Shown here piece by piece: positions 48,828 through 60,832 of a DNA stretch of 64,000 nucleotides. Where the stretch lies: positions 1 through 64,000 of the forward strand of contig JAACZV010000012.1 in assembly GCA_009996515.1 (NCBI GenBank), written 5' to 3'. The notes beneath the pieces are model-generated. The model made no database searches and had not been told where the DNA came from. It saw only the letters and a list, made by a program, of their open reading frames with translations. The translations under genes and the position numbers were made by a program. Numbering within the stretch: position 1 is the stretch's first letter; every line of letters begins with the position of its first letter. Source of the stretch: Comamonadaceae bacterium (GTDB lineage Bacteria > Pseudomonadota > Gammaproteobacteria > Burkholderiales > Burkholderiaceae_C).

Positions 48828-49778
48828 TTCTCCGCCCAGCACCACGTAGTTGACCTTCTTCAGGTCCGCCAGCTGGGTGCCGCCGGCATAGGAGATGGAG
48901 CTCTGCAGGTCTTCCTGCATCTCGCGCAGCGTGTCGCCCAGCCGGCCCTTGACCGGCTCCAGGATGCGCTTGCCCTCCACATGCCGGTACTCGCCCTTGT
49001 TGAAGTCGGACGCCGAGCCGTAGTACTCCTTGTAGAGCTTGCCGTCCACCTCCACCGTGGTGCCGGGCGATTCCTCATGGCCGGCGAACAGCGAACCGAT
49101 CATGACCATGGCGGCGCCGAAGCGCACGCTCTTGGCGATGTCGCCGTGGTGGCGGATGCCGCCGTCGGCCACGATGGGCTTGGTGGCCACGCGGGCGCAC
49201 CACTTCAGCGCCGACAGCTGCCAGCCGCCGGTGCCGAAGCCGGTCTTGAGCCGCGTGATGCAGACCTTGCCCGGCCCCACGCCCACCTTGGTCGCGTCCG
49301 CGCCCCAGTTCTCCAGGTCGATGACGCCCTCGGGCGTGCCGACGTTGCCGGCGATGACGAAGGCGTCCGGCAGCTTCTGCTTGATGTGGGCAATCATGCG
49401 CTGCACGCTCTCGGCATGGCCGTGGGCGATGTCTATGGTCAGGTAGTCGGCGCCCACGCCTTCGGCGGCGAGCCGGTCGACCAGTTCATGGTCCGCCGGC
49501 TTCACGCCCACGCTCAAGCTGACCAGCAGCCCCTTGTCGCGCATGCTCTTGGCATAGGCCAGGCTGTCCAGGTCGAAGCGGTGCATCACGTAGAAGTAGC
49601 CCTCGCGGGCCAGCATCTCGGTGATGGGCTCGTCCACCACGGTCTTCATGTTGGCCGGCACCACCGGCAGCTTGAAGCGGTGCGGGCCGAACTGCACGGA
49701 GGTGTCGCAGTCCGAGCGGCTGTCCACCCGGCACTTGCGCGGCAGCAGCAGGATGTTGTCGTAGTCGAAGATTTCCAT
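48801..49778 (-). CDS. guaC: GMP reductase
   Basis: A 325-residue enzyme converting GMP to IMP with NADPH, in purine salvage. It has the IMPDH/GMPR TIM-barrel, the catalytic Cys173 in [13 protein letters not shown], the phosphate loop [15 protein letters not shown], and GNVGTPEGV. The length matches the GuaC2-type subgroup (Bacillus/Staphylococcus-like, 325-330 aa). The ATG at 49778 is the family start. Its end is repeated twice downstream, see the repeat entry. Confidence 0.95.
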   Translation of the reverse strand: MEIFDYDNILLLPRKCRVDSRSDCDTSVQFGPHRFKLPVVPANMKTVVDEPITEMLAREGYFYVMHRFDLDSLAYAKSMRDKGLLVSLSVGVKPADHELVDRLAAEGVGADYLTIDIAHGHAESVQRMIAHIKQKLPDAFVIAGNVGTPEGVIDLENWGADATKVGVGPGKVCITRLKTGFGTGGWQLSALKWCARVATKPIVADGGIRHHGDIAKSVRFGAAMVMIGSLFAGHEESPGTTVEVDGKLYKEYYGSASDFNKGEYRHVEGKRILEPVKGRLGDTLREMQEDLQSSISYAGGTQLADLKKVNYVVLGGENAGEHLFM

Positions 49779-49870
49779 CGTTCAAGTTCACAGTTGCGGC
49801 GCGCGTTTGGCAGTGCGCGACCTGGGCTGCGAGCGCTTGACTTGCTTCGGCATGAGGGCAGGGCGCCCTC

Positions 49871-49932
49871 GACGGCCGGACCGGCCGTCGCGTCGCAGGC
49901 TAACTTCGCTTGTGAAGTTAAGGCGCGACGCG
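49871..49932. repeat. Composite cruciform element upstream of guaC
   Basis: GACGGCCGG-A-CCGGCCGTC (49871-49889) is followed by a nested structure: outer stem CGCGTCGC (49889-49896) with GCGACGCG (49925-49932), symmetrical internal AGGC/AGGC, inner stem TAACTTC (49901-49907) with GAAGTTA (49914-49920), loop GCTTGT. It lies between the stop of the DUF3422 gene and the start of guaC on the same strand. It may be a terminator of the former or a dispersed palindromic element. Confidence 0.6.
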
Positions 49933-49982
49933 CCGGGCCGAAGACAAAATTTGGGCCCGGTGATTGATTCTACGCGGCTGGT

Positions 49983-51302
49983 TCAATGCCCCAGGAAGCG
50001 GCGATGAATGCGCCGAGTCGTCCACCAGACGCCGGCGAGCACCAGCGGGATGGCGACGCCTGCGGCCAACTCCGGTGCGACCGGCAGCCAGCCCTCGGCC
50101 TTCAGCGCCTTGAAGCCGTACAGCAGCAGGCTGACGACGTAATAGGTGATGGCCGCCAGCGACAGGCCTTCCACGGTCGCCTGCATGCGCAGCTGTGTCT
50201 GCTGGCCGTGGCCCAGTTGCGTCAGCAGCTGCTGGTTCTGCGCCTCGGTCGCGATGTCCACGCGCGTGCGCAGCAGCGCGCTGGCCCGCTCGATGCGGCG
50301 CGACAGCGCGTCCAGCCGCTGGGCCGTCGCGGCGACGGTGGCGATGGCCGGCGACAGCCGGCGCTGCATGAACTCGCCCAGCGTCTGCGTGCCCGCCACC
50401 TTGCCCTCGTGCAACTCGTCGATGCGGGCCTGGACGATGGCGTGGTAGGCCTGGGTCGCCGCGAAGCGGTACTGGTGCTCGGCCGTCGCATGCTCCACGC
50501 GGGCGGCGGTGGAAATCAGGTCGTCCAGCAACGCGGCCTCCGACGCGCTGCGCCGCTCCAGCCGCGCGGTGATGTCGGCCAGGTCGGCCTCCACCTCGGA
50601 CAGCGTCGTGCCCAGCGCCTTCGCGGCCGGCAGGCCGCGCAAGGCCATCAGCCGGTAGGTCTCCAGCTCCAGCAGGCGCTGGCAGATGCGGCCGGCGCGG
50701 GTCTCGGGCGTGCCGGGCTCGGCCAGCACGACGATGTGCTCGAAGCCGGTGGCGCGCAGGCAGAAGTCGGTGACGACCAGCGAATGACCGCCCATGGTGG
50801 AAGCGACGACGGCATGGGCGCCGAACCAGGCCTGGGCCTCGGCCAGTGCGTTGGGGGCCAAGCTCAGCGGCCGCTCGAGCATCAGGAGCTTGAGGGCCGC
50901 GATGGTGCGGCCCGGGATGCGGCCCAGCCAGTCCGGCGCCGTGCGCAGGGGCAGGGCGTCCAGCGTCTGCGCGCCGGCTTCGGCGTCGGCCGGCAGCGGC
51001 TGCACCACGGCGTAACGCGTGAACTCGGCGTGGCGCTCCCATTTCAGAGAGAAGTCGCCGCAGCGCAGGCGCAGGAAGTTGGCGTTGAGCGCAGCCAGCG
51101 GGAGTTCGTGCTGGCCCGGCAACTGGCGCAGGTGGGCATGTTCGTCGGCGCGGCTGATGCCGTCGTTCAGCACGGCGACGTGGACGATGACGGCGGGCAG
51201 GCGTATGCGCGGCGGCGGGCGGGCATGCACCTCGTTGTGCAGCGTCAGGCGCAGCGCATCGTCGGGCGGGAGCAGGCGGTCTTCGTGCATGTCGTGGTGC
51301 AT
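49983..51302 (-). CDS. DUF3422 family membrane protein
   Basis: A 439-residue protein of unknown function. The N-terminus (LTLHNEVHARPPPRIRLPAV) is the DUF3422 signature; the middle is helical and charged, and two hydrophobic helices (LAAITYYVVSLLLYGFKAL, VAIPLVLAGVWWT) lie near the C-terminus, with a cytoplasmic Arg-rich tail. The start at 51302 (MHHDMHEDR) or 51290 is equally possible. It is isolated and diverges from the FabH-like gene. Confidence 0.85.
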   Translation of the reverse strand: MHHDMHEDRLLPPDDALRLTLHNEVHARPPPRIRLPAVIVHVAVLNDGISRADEHAHLRQLPGQHELPLAALNANFLRLRCGDFSLKWERHAEFTRYAVVQPLPADAEAGAQTLDALPLRTAPDWLGRIPGRTIAALKLLMLERPLSLAPNALAEAQAWFGAHAVVASTMGGHSLVVTDFCLRATGFEHIVVLAEPGTPETRAGRICQRLLELETYRLMALRGLPAAKALGTTLSEVEADLADITARLERRSASEAALLDDLISTAARVEHATAEHQYRFAATQAYHAIVQARIDELHEGKVAGTQTLGEFMQRRLSPAIATVAATAQRLDALSRRIERASALLRTRVDIATEAQNQQLLTQLGHGQQTQLRMQATVEGLSLAAITYYVVSLLLYGFKALKAEGWLPVAPELAAGVAIPLVLAGVWWTTRRIHRRFLGH

Positions 51303-51392
51303 GGCCCCAGGCTAGTGCTTAGACGGTGCCGTCCCACGCCTCGATAAACTTTCAGGCTTCGTACCTCAGCAGCGGCGGCTTCCGTCTACTTT

Positions 51393-52526
<1,134 letters not shown>

Positions 52527-53279
52527 TCAGAACCTGAGCGACAGCCCGACGGTGCAAGCCCAGTCGGGCGTGCTGCGGTTCAGGCCGCGGAAGGCGGCCG
52601 CATCCAGCTGGGCGTCGTCCGTGAGCTGCCAGGCCAGGCCGGTGCCCAGCGTGACGACGTTGCCGCCGTTGCGCGCCGAGGCCAGCCGCTGGCCGGCGAG
52701 CTCGGCAAAGCCGCGCAGCCTGTCGTTGACCGGAATGCCCAGGCTGGCCGACAGCACGCCGGCGGTGTAGCGCTGATCGGCGTCATTGCGGTCCACCAGC
52801 AGGCCGGCCATGGTGCCCAGCGAGTAGCCCGCCGGCAGCTGCCACTGCGCCAGGAAGTTCAGCGACGGCCTGAGGCCGTGGCCCTTGAACGGCCCGCTGC
52901 CCGTGGGCGTCTGCAGGTCGAACAGCCAGCCCAGGCCGGGCTGGTTCGCGTCGCCCTCCTGCAGCTGCCATTTGAAACCCAGTCCCAGGTCGCCGCGGCC
53001 GCTGGCGTGCGGCCCGCTCTGGCGCAGCGCACCCGCGCTGTCCAGCCTCAGCTCCAGGCTGTGGCCCAGGCCCAGGCGCAGCAGGGTGGGCGTCGAGCGC
53101 AGCCTTGTCGTGAGGCCGTCCGCGCTGTCACGCTGCCAGGCGCCGCTGGTCTCGATCTGCAAGCGCCCCGCGGCCAGCACGTCGGGGCCGTTGGTGAAGT
53201 CGGGCCGGTCGGGCGAGATGGCGTCATCGGCCCGGGCGGCCGCGCCGGCCGCGAGCAGCAGGAGCAGGGCAAATCTCAT
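52527..53279 (-). CDS. Exported beta-barrel protein, phenol-degradation-type transporter family
   Basis: A 250-residue protein with a signal peptide (MRFALLLLLAAGAAARA) and many alternating strands, ending TVGLSLRF with a terminal Phe as in outer-membrane barrels. The N-terminal ISPDRPDFTNGPDVLAAGRLQIE matches the MetA-pathway-of-phenol-degradation-like (PF13557) family as far as I can judge. Substrate unknown. ATG 53279 is chosen over GTG 53288. It lies opposite the sbcB gene. Confidence 0.78.
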   Translation of the reverse strand: MRFALLLLLAAGAAARADDAISPDRPDFTNGPDVLAAGRLQIETSGAWQRDSADGLTTRLRSTPTLLRLGLGHSLELRLDSAGALRQSGPHASGRGDLGLGFKWQLQEGDANQPGLGWLFDLQTPTGSGPFKGHGLRPSLNFLAQWQLPAGYSLGTMAGLLVDRNDADQRYTAGVLSASLGIPVNDRLRGFAELAGQRLASARNGGNVVTLGTGLAWQLTDDAQLDAAAFRGLNRSTPDWACTVGLSLRF

Positions 53280-53315
53280 GCGGTTCACTCTAGCGGCTGC
53301 GCTATCGTGCCGGCC

Positions 53316-54749
53316 ATGTCTTCCCTTTCATTTTTCTGGCACGACTACGAGACCTTCGGCCGCGTGCCGCGCCGCGACCGGCCGGCCCAGTTCGCTGGCC
53401 TGCGCACCGATGCCGAGCTGAACGAGATCGGCGAGCCGCTGATGCTGTACTGCCAGCCGGCGCCCGACTACCTGCCCGATCCCGAGTCCTGCCTGCTGAC
53501 CGGCATCCTGCCCCAGCACTGCCTGGAGCGCGGCGTGCCCGAGCATGAGTTCGCTGCGGCCATCGAGACCGTGCTGGCCCTGCCGGGCACCGTGGGCGTG
53601 GGCTACAACAGCATCCGCTTCGACGACGAGGTGACGCGCCACCTGTTCTGGCGCAACCTCATCGACCCCTATGCCCGCGAATGGCAGAACGGCTGCGGCC
53701 GCTGGGACCTGCTGGACGTGGTGCGCTGCGCCTATGCGCTGCGGCCCGACGGCCTGGAATGGCCCCGGCACGAGGACGGTCGCCCCAGCTTCAAGCTGGA
53801 GCACCTGACCCTGGCCAACGGCGTGGCCCACGAGGCCGCGCACGATGCGCTGTCCGACGTGCGCGCCACCGTGGCGCTGGCGCGCAAGCTGCGCCAGGCC
53901 CAGCCCAAGCTGTGGGACTTCTGCGTCAAGCTGCGCAGCAAGCAGGCGGTGTGGGACGAGATCGGCGTGGGCAAGCCCTTCCTGCATGTCTCGGGCATGT
54001 ACGGGCCCGAGCGCGGCTGCATCGCCATGGTCTGGCCGCTGGCGCCGCACCCGACCAACAAGAACGAGCTCATCGTCTGGGACTGCAGCGTCTCGCCGCA
54101 GGAGCTGCTGACGCTGGACGCCGCCGCCATCCGTCAGCGCATGTTCACCAAGCAGGACGAGCTGCCCGAGGGCGTCACGCGCCTGCCCATCAAGACCATC
54201 CACGTCAACAAGAGCCCCATCGTCATCGGCAATCTGAAGACGCTCAGCCCGGCCATGGCCCAGCGCTGGGGCCATGACGTCGAGGCCCAGCTCGCCCACG
54301 CGAAGCTGCTGGCCGAGCAGGGCCGGCTGCTGGACGGGCTGTGGGGCGATGTGTTCCAGCGCGAGCCGTTCGAGGCGGCCGATGTGGACGAGGATCTCTA
54401 CGGCGGTTTCATCGGTAACGAGGACCGCCGTGCGCTGAACCGCGTGCGCAGCACGCCGCCCGAGCAGCTCGCCGAGCGTGCCGCCCAGGGCAAGCTGGCC
54501 TTCCAGGACGGCCGGCTGGACGAGCTGGTGTTCCGCTGGCGGGCGCGCAACTTCCCCGCCAGCCTGACGGCCGACGAGGCCGAGCGCTGGCAGGCCCACT
54601 GCGGTGCGCGGCTGCACGAAGGCGAGGGCGGCGCGCTGACGCTGGCGGCCTTCATGGAGCGCATCGACCAGCTGGGCGAGGCGGCGGACGAGCGCGGCGA
54701 GGAGATCCTGGCGGCGCTGTACGACTACGCCGAGCAGATCGCGCCCTGA
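53316..54749 (+). CDS. sbcB: Exodeoxyribonuclease I
   Basis: A 477-residue 3'-5' exonuclease of single-stranded DNA, suppressing recombination via RecF-type routes. The DEDDh exonuclease core has Asp10 and Glu12 (WHDYETFG) and the motif HDALSDVRATVALAR, followed by the SH3-like and C-terminal ExoI domains (TIHVNKSPIV, GGFIGNEDRRALN). Length is the family norm. The ATG at 53316 is 36 bp from the divergent barrel gene. Confidence 0.94.
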   Translation: MSSLSFFWHDYETFGRVPRRDRPAQFAGLRTDAELNEIGEPLMLYCQPAPDYLPDPESCLLTGILPQHCLERGVPEHEFAAAIETVLALPGTVGVGYNSIRFDDEVTRHLFWRNLIDPYAREWQNGCGRWDLLDVVRCAYALRPDGLEWPRHEDGRPSFKLEHLTLANGVAHEAAHDALSDVRATVALARKLRQAQPKLWDFCVKLRSKQAVWDEIGVGKPFLHVSGMYGPERGCIAMVWPLAPHPTNKNELIVWDCSVSPQELLTLDAAAIRQRMFTKQDELPEGVTRLPIKTIHVNKSPIVIGNLKTLSPAMAQRWGHDVEAQLAHAKLLAEQGRLLDGLWGDVFQREPFEAADVDEDLYGGFIGNEDRRALNRVRSTPPEQLAERAAQGKLAFQDGRLDELVFRWRARNFPASLTADEAERWQAHCGARLHEGEGGALTLAAFMERIDQLGEAADERGEEILAALYDYAEQIAP

Positions 54750-54836
54750 GAGCCGCCCTCCGTGACGGGCTGCATGGTCGAAAGCCGGCAGTCCTGCGAT
54801 AGTCGGGTTTGCAGATCCGCCCGGAGACACCTACCC

Positions 54837-55769
54837 ATGAGCAGTGCCGCCCCCGCCCGCAACGAGGACACCACCGCCGCCCGGCTGCGCGCGCTGCTGG
54901 TGCGCGCGCCGACGGCCGTGGCCTTCGTGCGCGGCCAGTGCTTCGAGCTCGTCAGCGACGAGTTCAACCACCTCTTCGGCTTCGGCGACGACAGCGACCT
55001 GGCCGGCCAGGGCACGCGCGTGGTCCACACCACCGATCTGGCCCACACGGCGCTGAACGAGCGTGCCGCCGCGGCCTTTGCGCTGGGCCGGCCGCTGGAC
55101 GAGGAGATCGAGTACGTGAGGCGCGACGGCCACCGCTTCTGGGGCCGGCTGCAGGCCACGCCCCTGCATTGGGAGGCTCCGGCCGGCGAGGTGTTGTGGA
55201 TCGTGGAGGACGTGACGGCCGCCCGGGCGCAGCGGCTGCAGCCGACCTGGACGGCCAAGCACGACAGCGTCACGGAACTGGCCAACCGGCGCGAGTTCGA
55301 GCGCCGCCTGGCCGAGCATGTCGGCAGCCGCCGGGGCGAGCCGGTGTCGGTGCTGTGGCTGGACGTCGACAAGTTCGGTGCGGTCATCCAGGAAATGGGC
55401 GCCGAGGTGGGCGACCATTTCCTCTATGGCCTGGGCCAGATGCTGATCTCCAAGGTGCGCGCCTCCGACCTCGTCGCGCGGCTGGAGGAAGACCATTTCG
55501 CCATCCTGCTGCCCGACTGCGACCAGCACTATGCGCAGATCATTGCCGAGAAGGTGCGCGCCGCCGTGGCCGGCTACCGGCTGCGCTGGGGCATGCACCG
55601 CACGCGGGTGAAGGCCTCGCTGGGTGTGGTGCAGATCCAGCCGACGCTGACCAGCGTGGACGCCGTGCTGGGCGCCGGCGCGCTGGCCTGCACCGAGGCC
55701 AAGGCGGCCGGCGGCGACAGCGTGCGGGTGTTCGTGTCCGCCGGTGGTTTCGAGGAATTGGCGGGCTGA
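54837..55769 (+). CDS. PAS-GGDEF protein with degenerate active site and intact I-site
   Basis: A 310-residue cytoplasmic protein. A PAS-like domain (LFGFGDDSDLAGQ, FALGRPLDEEIEYVRRDGH, WGRLQATPLHW) precedes a GGDEF domain (HDSVTELANRREFERRL, LWLDVDKFGAVIQEMGAEVG). The active-site GGDEF is replaced by EEDHF at 217-221, so diguanylate cyclase activity is very unlikely. The inhibitory I-site RxxD is present as R208-A-S-D211, five residues before it, which is the exact spacing. It is therefore a candidate c-di-GMP receptor. GGAG lies upstream of the ATG at 54837. The next gene is flagellar-type. Confidence 0.87.
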   Translation: MSSAAPARNEDTTAARLRALLVRAPTAVAFVRGQCFELVSDEFNHLFGFGDDSDLAGQGTRVVHTTDLAHTALNERAAAAFALGRPLDEEIEYVRRDGHRFWGRLQATPLHWEAPAGEVLWIVEDVTAARAQRLQPTWTAKHDSVTELANRREFERRLAEHVGSRRGEPVSVLWLDVDKFGAVIQEMGAEVGDHFLYGLGQMLISKVRASDLVARLEEDHFAILLPDCDQHYAQIIAEKVRAAVAGYRLRWGMHRTRVKASLGVVQIQPTLTSVDAVLGAGALACTEAKAAGGDSVRVFVSAGGFEELAG

Positions 55770-55826
55770 TGTCACGCGCCGCGGCGGTGCGATCCGCGGA
55801 AATGCGCCTTTTTTCGCCCGTTGCTC

Positions 55827-55853
55827 TAAAGTTCGCGGCAGCGCTGCCGATAG
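55827..55853 (+). promoter_or_regulatory. Sigma-28 (FliA) promoter
   Basis: TAAA (55827-55830), 15 bp, then GCCGATAG (55846-55853): this matches the FliA consensus TAAA-N15-GCCGATAA at every position but the last. It lies 36 bp upstream of the ATG of the flagellar-rod-like gene on the same strand. Confidence 0.88.
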
Positions 55854-55889
55854 AGGCGGCAGCAGGCCTTCAAGCTGAACCCCACCACC

Positions 55890-56162
55890 ATGAACGTCGC
55901 CCTCTCCACCGCCATGTCCGGCATCTCGGCCGCGGAAGAGCGCCTGCGTGCGTCGGCGTCCAACATCGCGAACCTGGCGGCCGGCAATCAGTCCCGCCCC
56001 AGCGCCGAGCCCAACAACGTGGACAAGCGCCCCGAGCGCGAGATCAACCTGCCCAATGAGGTGGTGGAGCAGCAGTCGGCGTCCTATGCCTTCGTCGCCA
56101 ACCTGAAGGTGTTGCAGACCCAGCTCAACACCACCGGCGCCCTGCTGGACATCAAGGCCTGA
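55890..56162 (+). CDS. Orphan short flagellar rod-like protein
   Basis: A 90-residue protein. The N-terminus (ALSTAMSGISAAEERLRASA with SNIANL) is that of flagellar rod/hook proteins, and the C-terminus (SYAFVANLKVLQTQ, LLDIKA) matches the terminal helix of FlgC-type rod proteins. The core D1 region between them is missing, so only the axial coiled-coil helices remain. No other flagellar gene is nearby. It has a FliA promoter and its own terminator. It may be an accessory axial or assembly factor, or a truncated paralogue still under flagellar control. Confidence 0.8.
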   Translation: MNVALSTAMSGISAAEERLRASASNIANLAAGNQSRPSAEPNNVDKRPEREINLPNEVVEQQSASYAFVANLKVLQTQLNTTGALLDIKA

Positions 56163-56182
56163 CCGCCAGCCACCCGACGCGC

Positions 56183-56215
56183 AAGCGGCCCTGAGGAGAC
56201 TCGGGCCGCTTTTTC
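56183..56215 (+). terminator. Rho-independent terminator after the flagellar-rod-like gene
   Basis: AAGCGGCCC (56183-56191) pairs with GGGCCGCTT (56203-56211), 11-nt loop, followed by TTTTC. It makes the small gene monocistronic and isolates it from gdhA. Confidence 0.88.
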
Positions 56216-56307
56216 TTGGCCCCCGCCGGCCCTTTGTGGGCGGCTGCGGGCCGCTGCGCCTTGTTCTGGTGCGAACCCGGGGTTGGCAACCCAAGATGGT
56301 GCATGGA

Positions 56308-56328
56308 GTCATGTCTTTTTAACATGAC
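56308..56328. promoter_or_regulatory. Operator-like dyad upstream of gdhA
   Basis: GTCATGT-N7-ACATGAC, a perfect 7-bp inverted repeat with an AT-rich spacer (CTTTTTA), 51 bp before the gdhA ATG. Two smaller dyads flank it: GGGTTG-G-CAACCC (56280-56292) and GGTGGC/GCCACC (56336-56355). A regulator site is likely; the protein is unknown. Confidence 0.55.
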
Positions 56329-56378
56329 GGACTGCGGTGGCGCTCCGATGCCACCCTCTGTCCCGAGAGCTGCCATCC

Positions 56379-57722
<1,344 letters not shown>

Positions 57723-57746
57723 ACCCCCGCCCAGGCGCGGAAAAAA

Positions 57747-57780
57747 GCCCCCGCCGGCTGTGCGCCGGCGGGGGCTTTTT
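57747..57780. terminator. Bidirectional terminator between gdhA and acnB
   Basis: GCCCCCGCCGGC (57747-57758) and GCCGGCGGGGGC (57764-57775) form a 12-bp perfect stem with a 5-nt loop, preceded by six A and followed by TTTTTC. It ends both convergent genes. Confidence 0.93.
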
Positions 57781-57798
57781 CTTGGGGGCCGTCGGGCG

Positions 57799-60402
57799 TC
57801 AGGCGCAGGCGGGTGCCGTGGCCTTGGCGGCCTCGGCGTACTCCTCGATCTGGTCGAAGTTCATGTAGCGGTAGACGCTGGCCTTGTCGGCGTCGATGAC
57901 GCCCATCTCCTTCAGGTACTCCTCCTTGGTCGGCAGGCGGCCCAGGCGCGAGGCGATGGCCGCCAGCTCGGCCGAGCCCAGGAACACGTTGGTGTTCTTG
58001 CCCAGGCGGTTCGGGAAGTTGCGGGTGGAGGTGGAGATGACGGTGGCGCCTTCACGCACCTGAGCCTGGTTGCCCATGCACAGGCTGCAGCCCGGCATTT
58101 CGGTGCGCGCACCGGCCGTGCCGAAGGCGGCGTAATGGCCTTCCTTGATCAGCTCGCTCTGGTCCATCTTGGTCGGCGGGGCCACCCACAGCTTGACCGG
58201 GATGTCGCGCTGGCCGCCCAGCAGCTTGGCCGCGGCGCGGAAGTGGCCGATGTTGGTCATGCAGGAGCCGATGAAGGCCTCGTCGATCTGGGTGCCGGCG
58301 ACTTCGGACAGGAACTTGGCGTCGTCCGGGTCGTTGGGGCAGCAGACGATGGGTTCCTTGATGTCGGCCAGGTCGATCTCGATGACGGCAGCGTACTCGG
58401 CGTCCTTGTCGGCCTCGAGCAGTTCGGGCTTGGCCAGCCAGGCCTCGACCTTCTCGATGCGGCGCTGCAGCGTCTTCGCGTCCTGGTAGCCATCGGCGAT
58501 CATGTTCTTCATCAGCACGACGTTGCTGGTGAGGTATTCCTTGATCGGCTCGGGGTTGAGCTTGATGGTGCAGCCGGCGGCCGAGCGCTCGGCGGAGGCG
58601 TCCGACAGTTCAAACGCTTGCTCGACCTTCAGGTCCGGCAGGCCTTCGATCTCCAGGATGCGGCCCGAGAAGACGTTCTTCTTGCCGGCCTTGGCGACGG
58701 TCAGCAGGCCGGCCTTGATCGCGTACAGCGGGATGGCGTGCACGAGGTCGCGCAGCGTCACGCCGGGCTGCATCTCGCCCTTGAAGCGCACCAGCACCGA
58801 TTCGGGCATGTCCAGCGGCATCACGCCGGTGGCGGCGCCGAAGGCCACCAGGCCGGAGCCGGCCGGGAAGGAGATGCCGATGGGGAAGCGGGTGTGCGAG
58901 TCGCCACCGGTGCCCACCGTGTCGGGCAGCAGCAGGCGGTTCAGCCAGCTGTGGATGACGCCGTCGCCCGGGCGCAGCGCGACGCCGCCGCGGTTGCTGA
59001 TGAAGGCGGGCAGCTCGCGGTGGGTCTTCACGTCCACGGGCTTGGGGTAGGCGGCCGTGTGGCAGAAGCTCTGCATGACCAGGTCGGCCGAGAAGCCCAG
59101 GCAGGCCAGGTCCTTCAGCTCGTCGCGGGTCATCGGGCCGGTGGTGTCCTGCGAGCCGACGGTGGTCATCTTGGGCTCGCAATAGGTGCCCGGACGCACG
59201 CCCTGGCCTTCCGGCAGGCCCACGGCGCGGCCGACCATCTTCTGAGCCAGCGTGAAGCCGGCCTTGGACTCGGCCGGCGCCTGCGGCAGGCGGAACAGCG
59301 TGGAAGCGGGCAGGCCCAGGAACTCGCGCGCCTTGGCGGTCAGCGAGCGGCCGATGATCAGGTTGATGCGGCCGCCGGCCCGCACTTCGTCGAACAGCAC
59401 GTCGCTCTTGAGCTTGAACTCGGCCACGGTCTCGCCGTTCTTCACCAGCTTGCCGTCATAGGGCAGCACGTCGATGACGTCGCCCATCTCCAGCTTGGAC
59501 ACGTCCACCTCGATGGGCAGCGAGCCGGAGTCTTCCTGGGTGTTGAAGAAGATCGGGGCGATCTTGCCGCCCAGCGTCACGCCGCCGAAGCGCTTGTTCG
59601 GCACGAAGGGGATGTCCTGGCCAGTGGCCCAGATCACCGAGTTGGTGGCGGACTTGCGGCTGGAGCCGGTGCCCACCACGTCGCCCACGTAGGCGACCAG
59701 GTGGCCCTTCTTCTTCAGGTCCTCGATGAACTGCATCGGGCCGCGCTTGCCGTCTTCCTCGGGCTTGAAGGCCGCGTCGGGGCGGGTGTTCTTCAGCATC
59801 GCGAGGTAGTGCAGCGGGATGTCCGGGCGGCTCCAGGCGTCGGGGGCGGGCGAGAGGTCGTCGGTGTTGGTCTCGCCGGGCACCTTGAAGACGGTGACGG
59901 TGATCTTCTTCTCGACTTCCGGGCGGCTCGTGAACCACTCGGCGTCGGCCCAGGACTGCATGACTTCCTTGGCCTTGGCGTTGCCGGCCTTGGCCTTGGT
60001 GGCCACGTCGTTGAAGTAGTCGAACATCAGCAGGGTCTTCTTCAGCCCTGCAGCCGCGACGCCGGCCACTTCGGCGTCGTCCAGCAGCTCGATCAGCGGA
60101 TGGACGTTGTAGCCGCCCACCATGGTGCCCAGCAGCTCGGTGGCCTTGGCGCGGGAGATCAGGCCGACCTTCAGGTCACCGTGCGCGACAGCGGCCAGGA
60201 ACGAGGCCTTGACCTTGGCCGCATCGTCCACGCCCGGCGGCACGCGATGCGTCAGCAGGTCCAGCAGGAAGGCGTCTTCACCGGCGGGCGGGTTCTTGAT
60301 CAGCTCGATCAGCTCGGCCACCTGCTTGGCATCCAGCGGCAGCGGCGGGATGCCGAGTGCGGCACGTTCGGCGGTGTGTTGACGGTAGGCTTGAAGCATC
60401 AT
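57799..60402 (-). CDS. acnB: Bifunctional aconitate hydratase 2 / 2-methylisocitrate dehydratase
   Basis: An 867-residue aconitase B of the TCA cycle. An N-terminal HEAT-like domain is followed by the swivel domain ([21 protein letters not shown]) and catalytic domains with the [4Fe-4S] Cys ligands in [10 protein letters not shown] and [12 protein letters not shown]. The length matches E. coli AcnB (865). The start at 60402 or 60399 has GGAG upstream. It lies only 22 bp after the vapC stop on the same strand, so no separate promoter fits in the gap; transcription from inside or ahead of vapBC is likely. Confidence 0.96.
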   Translation of the reverse strand: MMLQAYRQHTAERAALGIPPLPLDAKQVAELIELIKNPPAGEDAFLLDLLTHRVPPGVDDAAKVKASFLAAVAHGDLKVGLISRAKATELLGTMVGGYNVHPLIELLDDAEVAGVAAAGLKKTLLMFDYFNDVATKAKAGNAKAKEVMQSWADAEWFTSRPEVEKKITVTVFKVPGETNTDDLSPAPDAWSRPDIPLHYLAMLKNTRPDAAFKPEEDGKRGPMQFIEDLKKKGHLVAYVGDVVGTGSSRKSATNSVIWATGQDIPFVPNKRFGGVTLGGKIAPIFFNTQEDSGSLPIEVDVSKLEMGDVIDVLPYDGKLVKNGETVAEFKLKSDVLFDEVRAGGRINLIIGRSLTAKAREFLGLPASTLFRLPQAPAESKAGFTLAQKMVGRAVGLPEGQGVRPGTYCEPKMTTVGSQDTTGPMTRDELKDLACLGFSADLVMQSFCHTAAYPKPVDVKTHRELPAFISNRGGVALRPGDGVIHSWLNRLLLPDTVGTGGDSHTRFPIGISFPAGSGLVAFGAATGVMPLDMPESVLVRFKGEMQPGVTLRDLVHAIPLYAIKAGLLTVAKAGKKNVFSGRILEIEGLPDLKVEQAFELSDASAERSAAGCTIKLNPEPIKEYLTSNVVLMKNMIADGYQDAKTLQRRIEKVEAWLAKPELLEADKDAEYAAVIEIDLADIKEPIVCCPNDPDDAKFLSEVAGTQIDEAFIGSCMTNIGHFRAAAKLLGGQRDIPVKLWVAPPTKMDQSELIKEGHYAAFGTAGARTEMPGCSLCMGNQAQVREGATVISTSTRNFPNRLGKNTNVFLGSAELAAIASRLGRLPTKEEYLKEMGVIDADKASVYRYMNFDQIEEYAEAAKATAPACA

Positions 60403-60424
60403 GGTTCTCCGGTGAAACAGGCAA

Positions 60425-60832
60425 TCAGGCCGAGGTCGGGATGACCAGCCTCAGTCCCTTGAAATAGTCTCTGTAGAAGCCAGCGTCGCGGGTGATCAGC
60501 GCATCGCACTGCATCATCGCGTGCGAGCCGATCAGGAAGTCCGCGACGGTGCGGGTGCGGTTGCCGCCGCGCTGGCGGTAGCGGCGCTGCATCTCGCCGG
60601 CGCGCAGCGCCGACTTGGCCTCCATCGCGTCGAAGCGAATGCCCAGCTCCTCCAGGAACTGCAGCACGTCGGTGCCGCCGCGAAAGGCGGTGCAGACCTC
60701 GGCCAGCGCCACCTCGCACAGCACCACCGGGCCGACGTTGAGCGCCTGGCGCACCGCTTCGGCCGCGCTGGCACTCGCCTCGTCGTCGCCGGCGATGAGG
60801 TCGATGAGGATGGAGGAGTCGGTGGCGATCAA
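60425..60832 (-). CDS. vapC: PIN-domain ribonuclease toxin, VapC family
   Basis: A 135-residue PIN-domain protein with acidic residues Asp5 (ATDSSILID), Glu45 (EVALAEV), Asp98 (RTVADFLIG) and Asp116 (LITRDAGFY), as in VapC endoribonuclease toxins. The start is a TTG at 60832 that overlaps the stop of the antitoxin gene (TTGA), the usual coupled arrangement. It is located between the antitoxin and acnB on the same strand. Confidence 0.88.
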   Translation of the reverse strand: MIATDSSILIDLIAGDDEASASAAEAVRQALNVGPVVLCEVALAEVCTAFRGGTDVLQFLEELGIRFDAMEAKSALRAGEMQRRYRQRGGNRTRTVADFLIGSHAMMQCDALITRDAGFYRDYFKGLRLVIPTSA

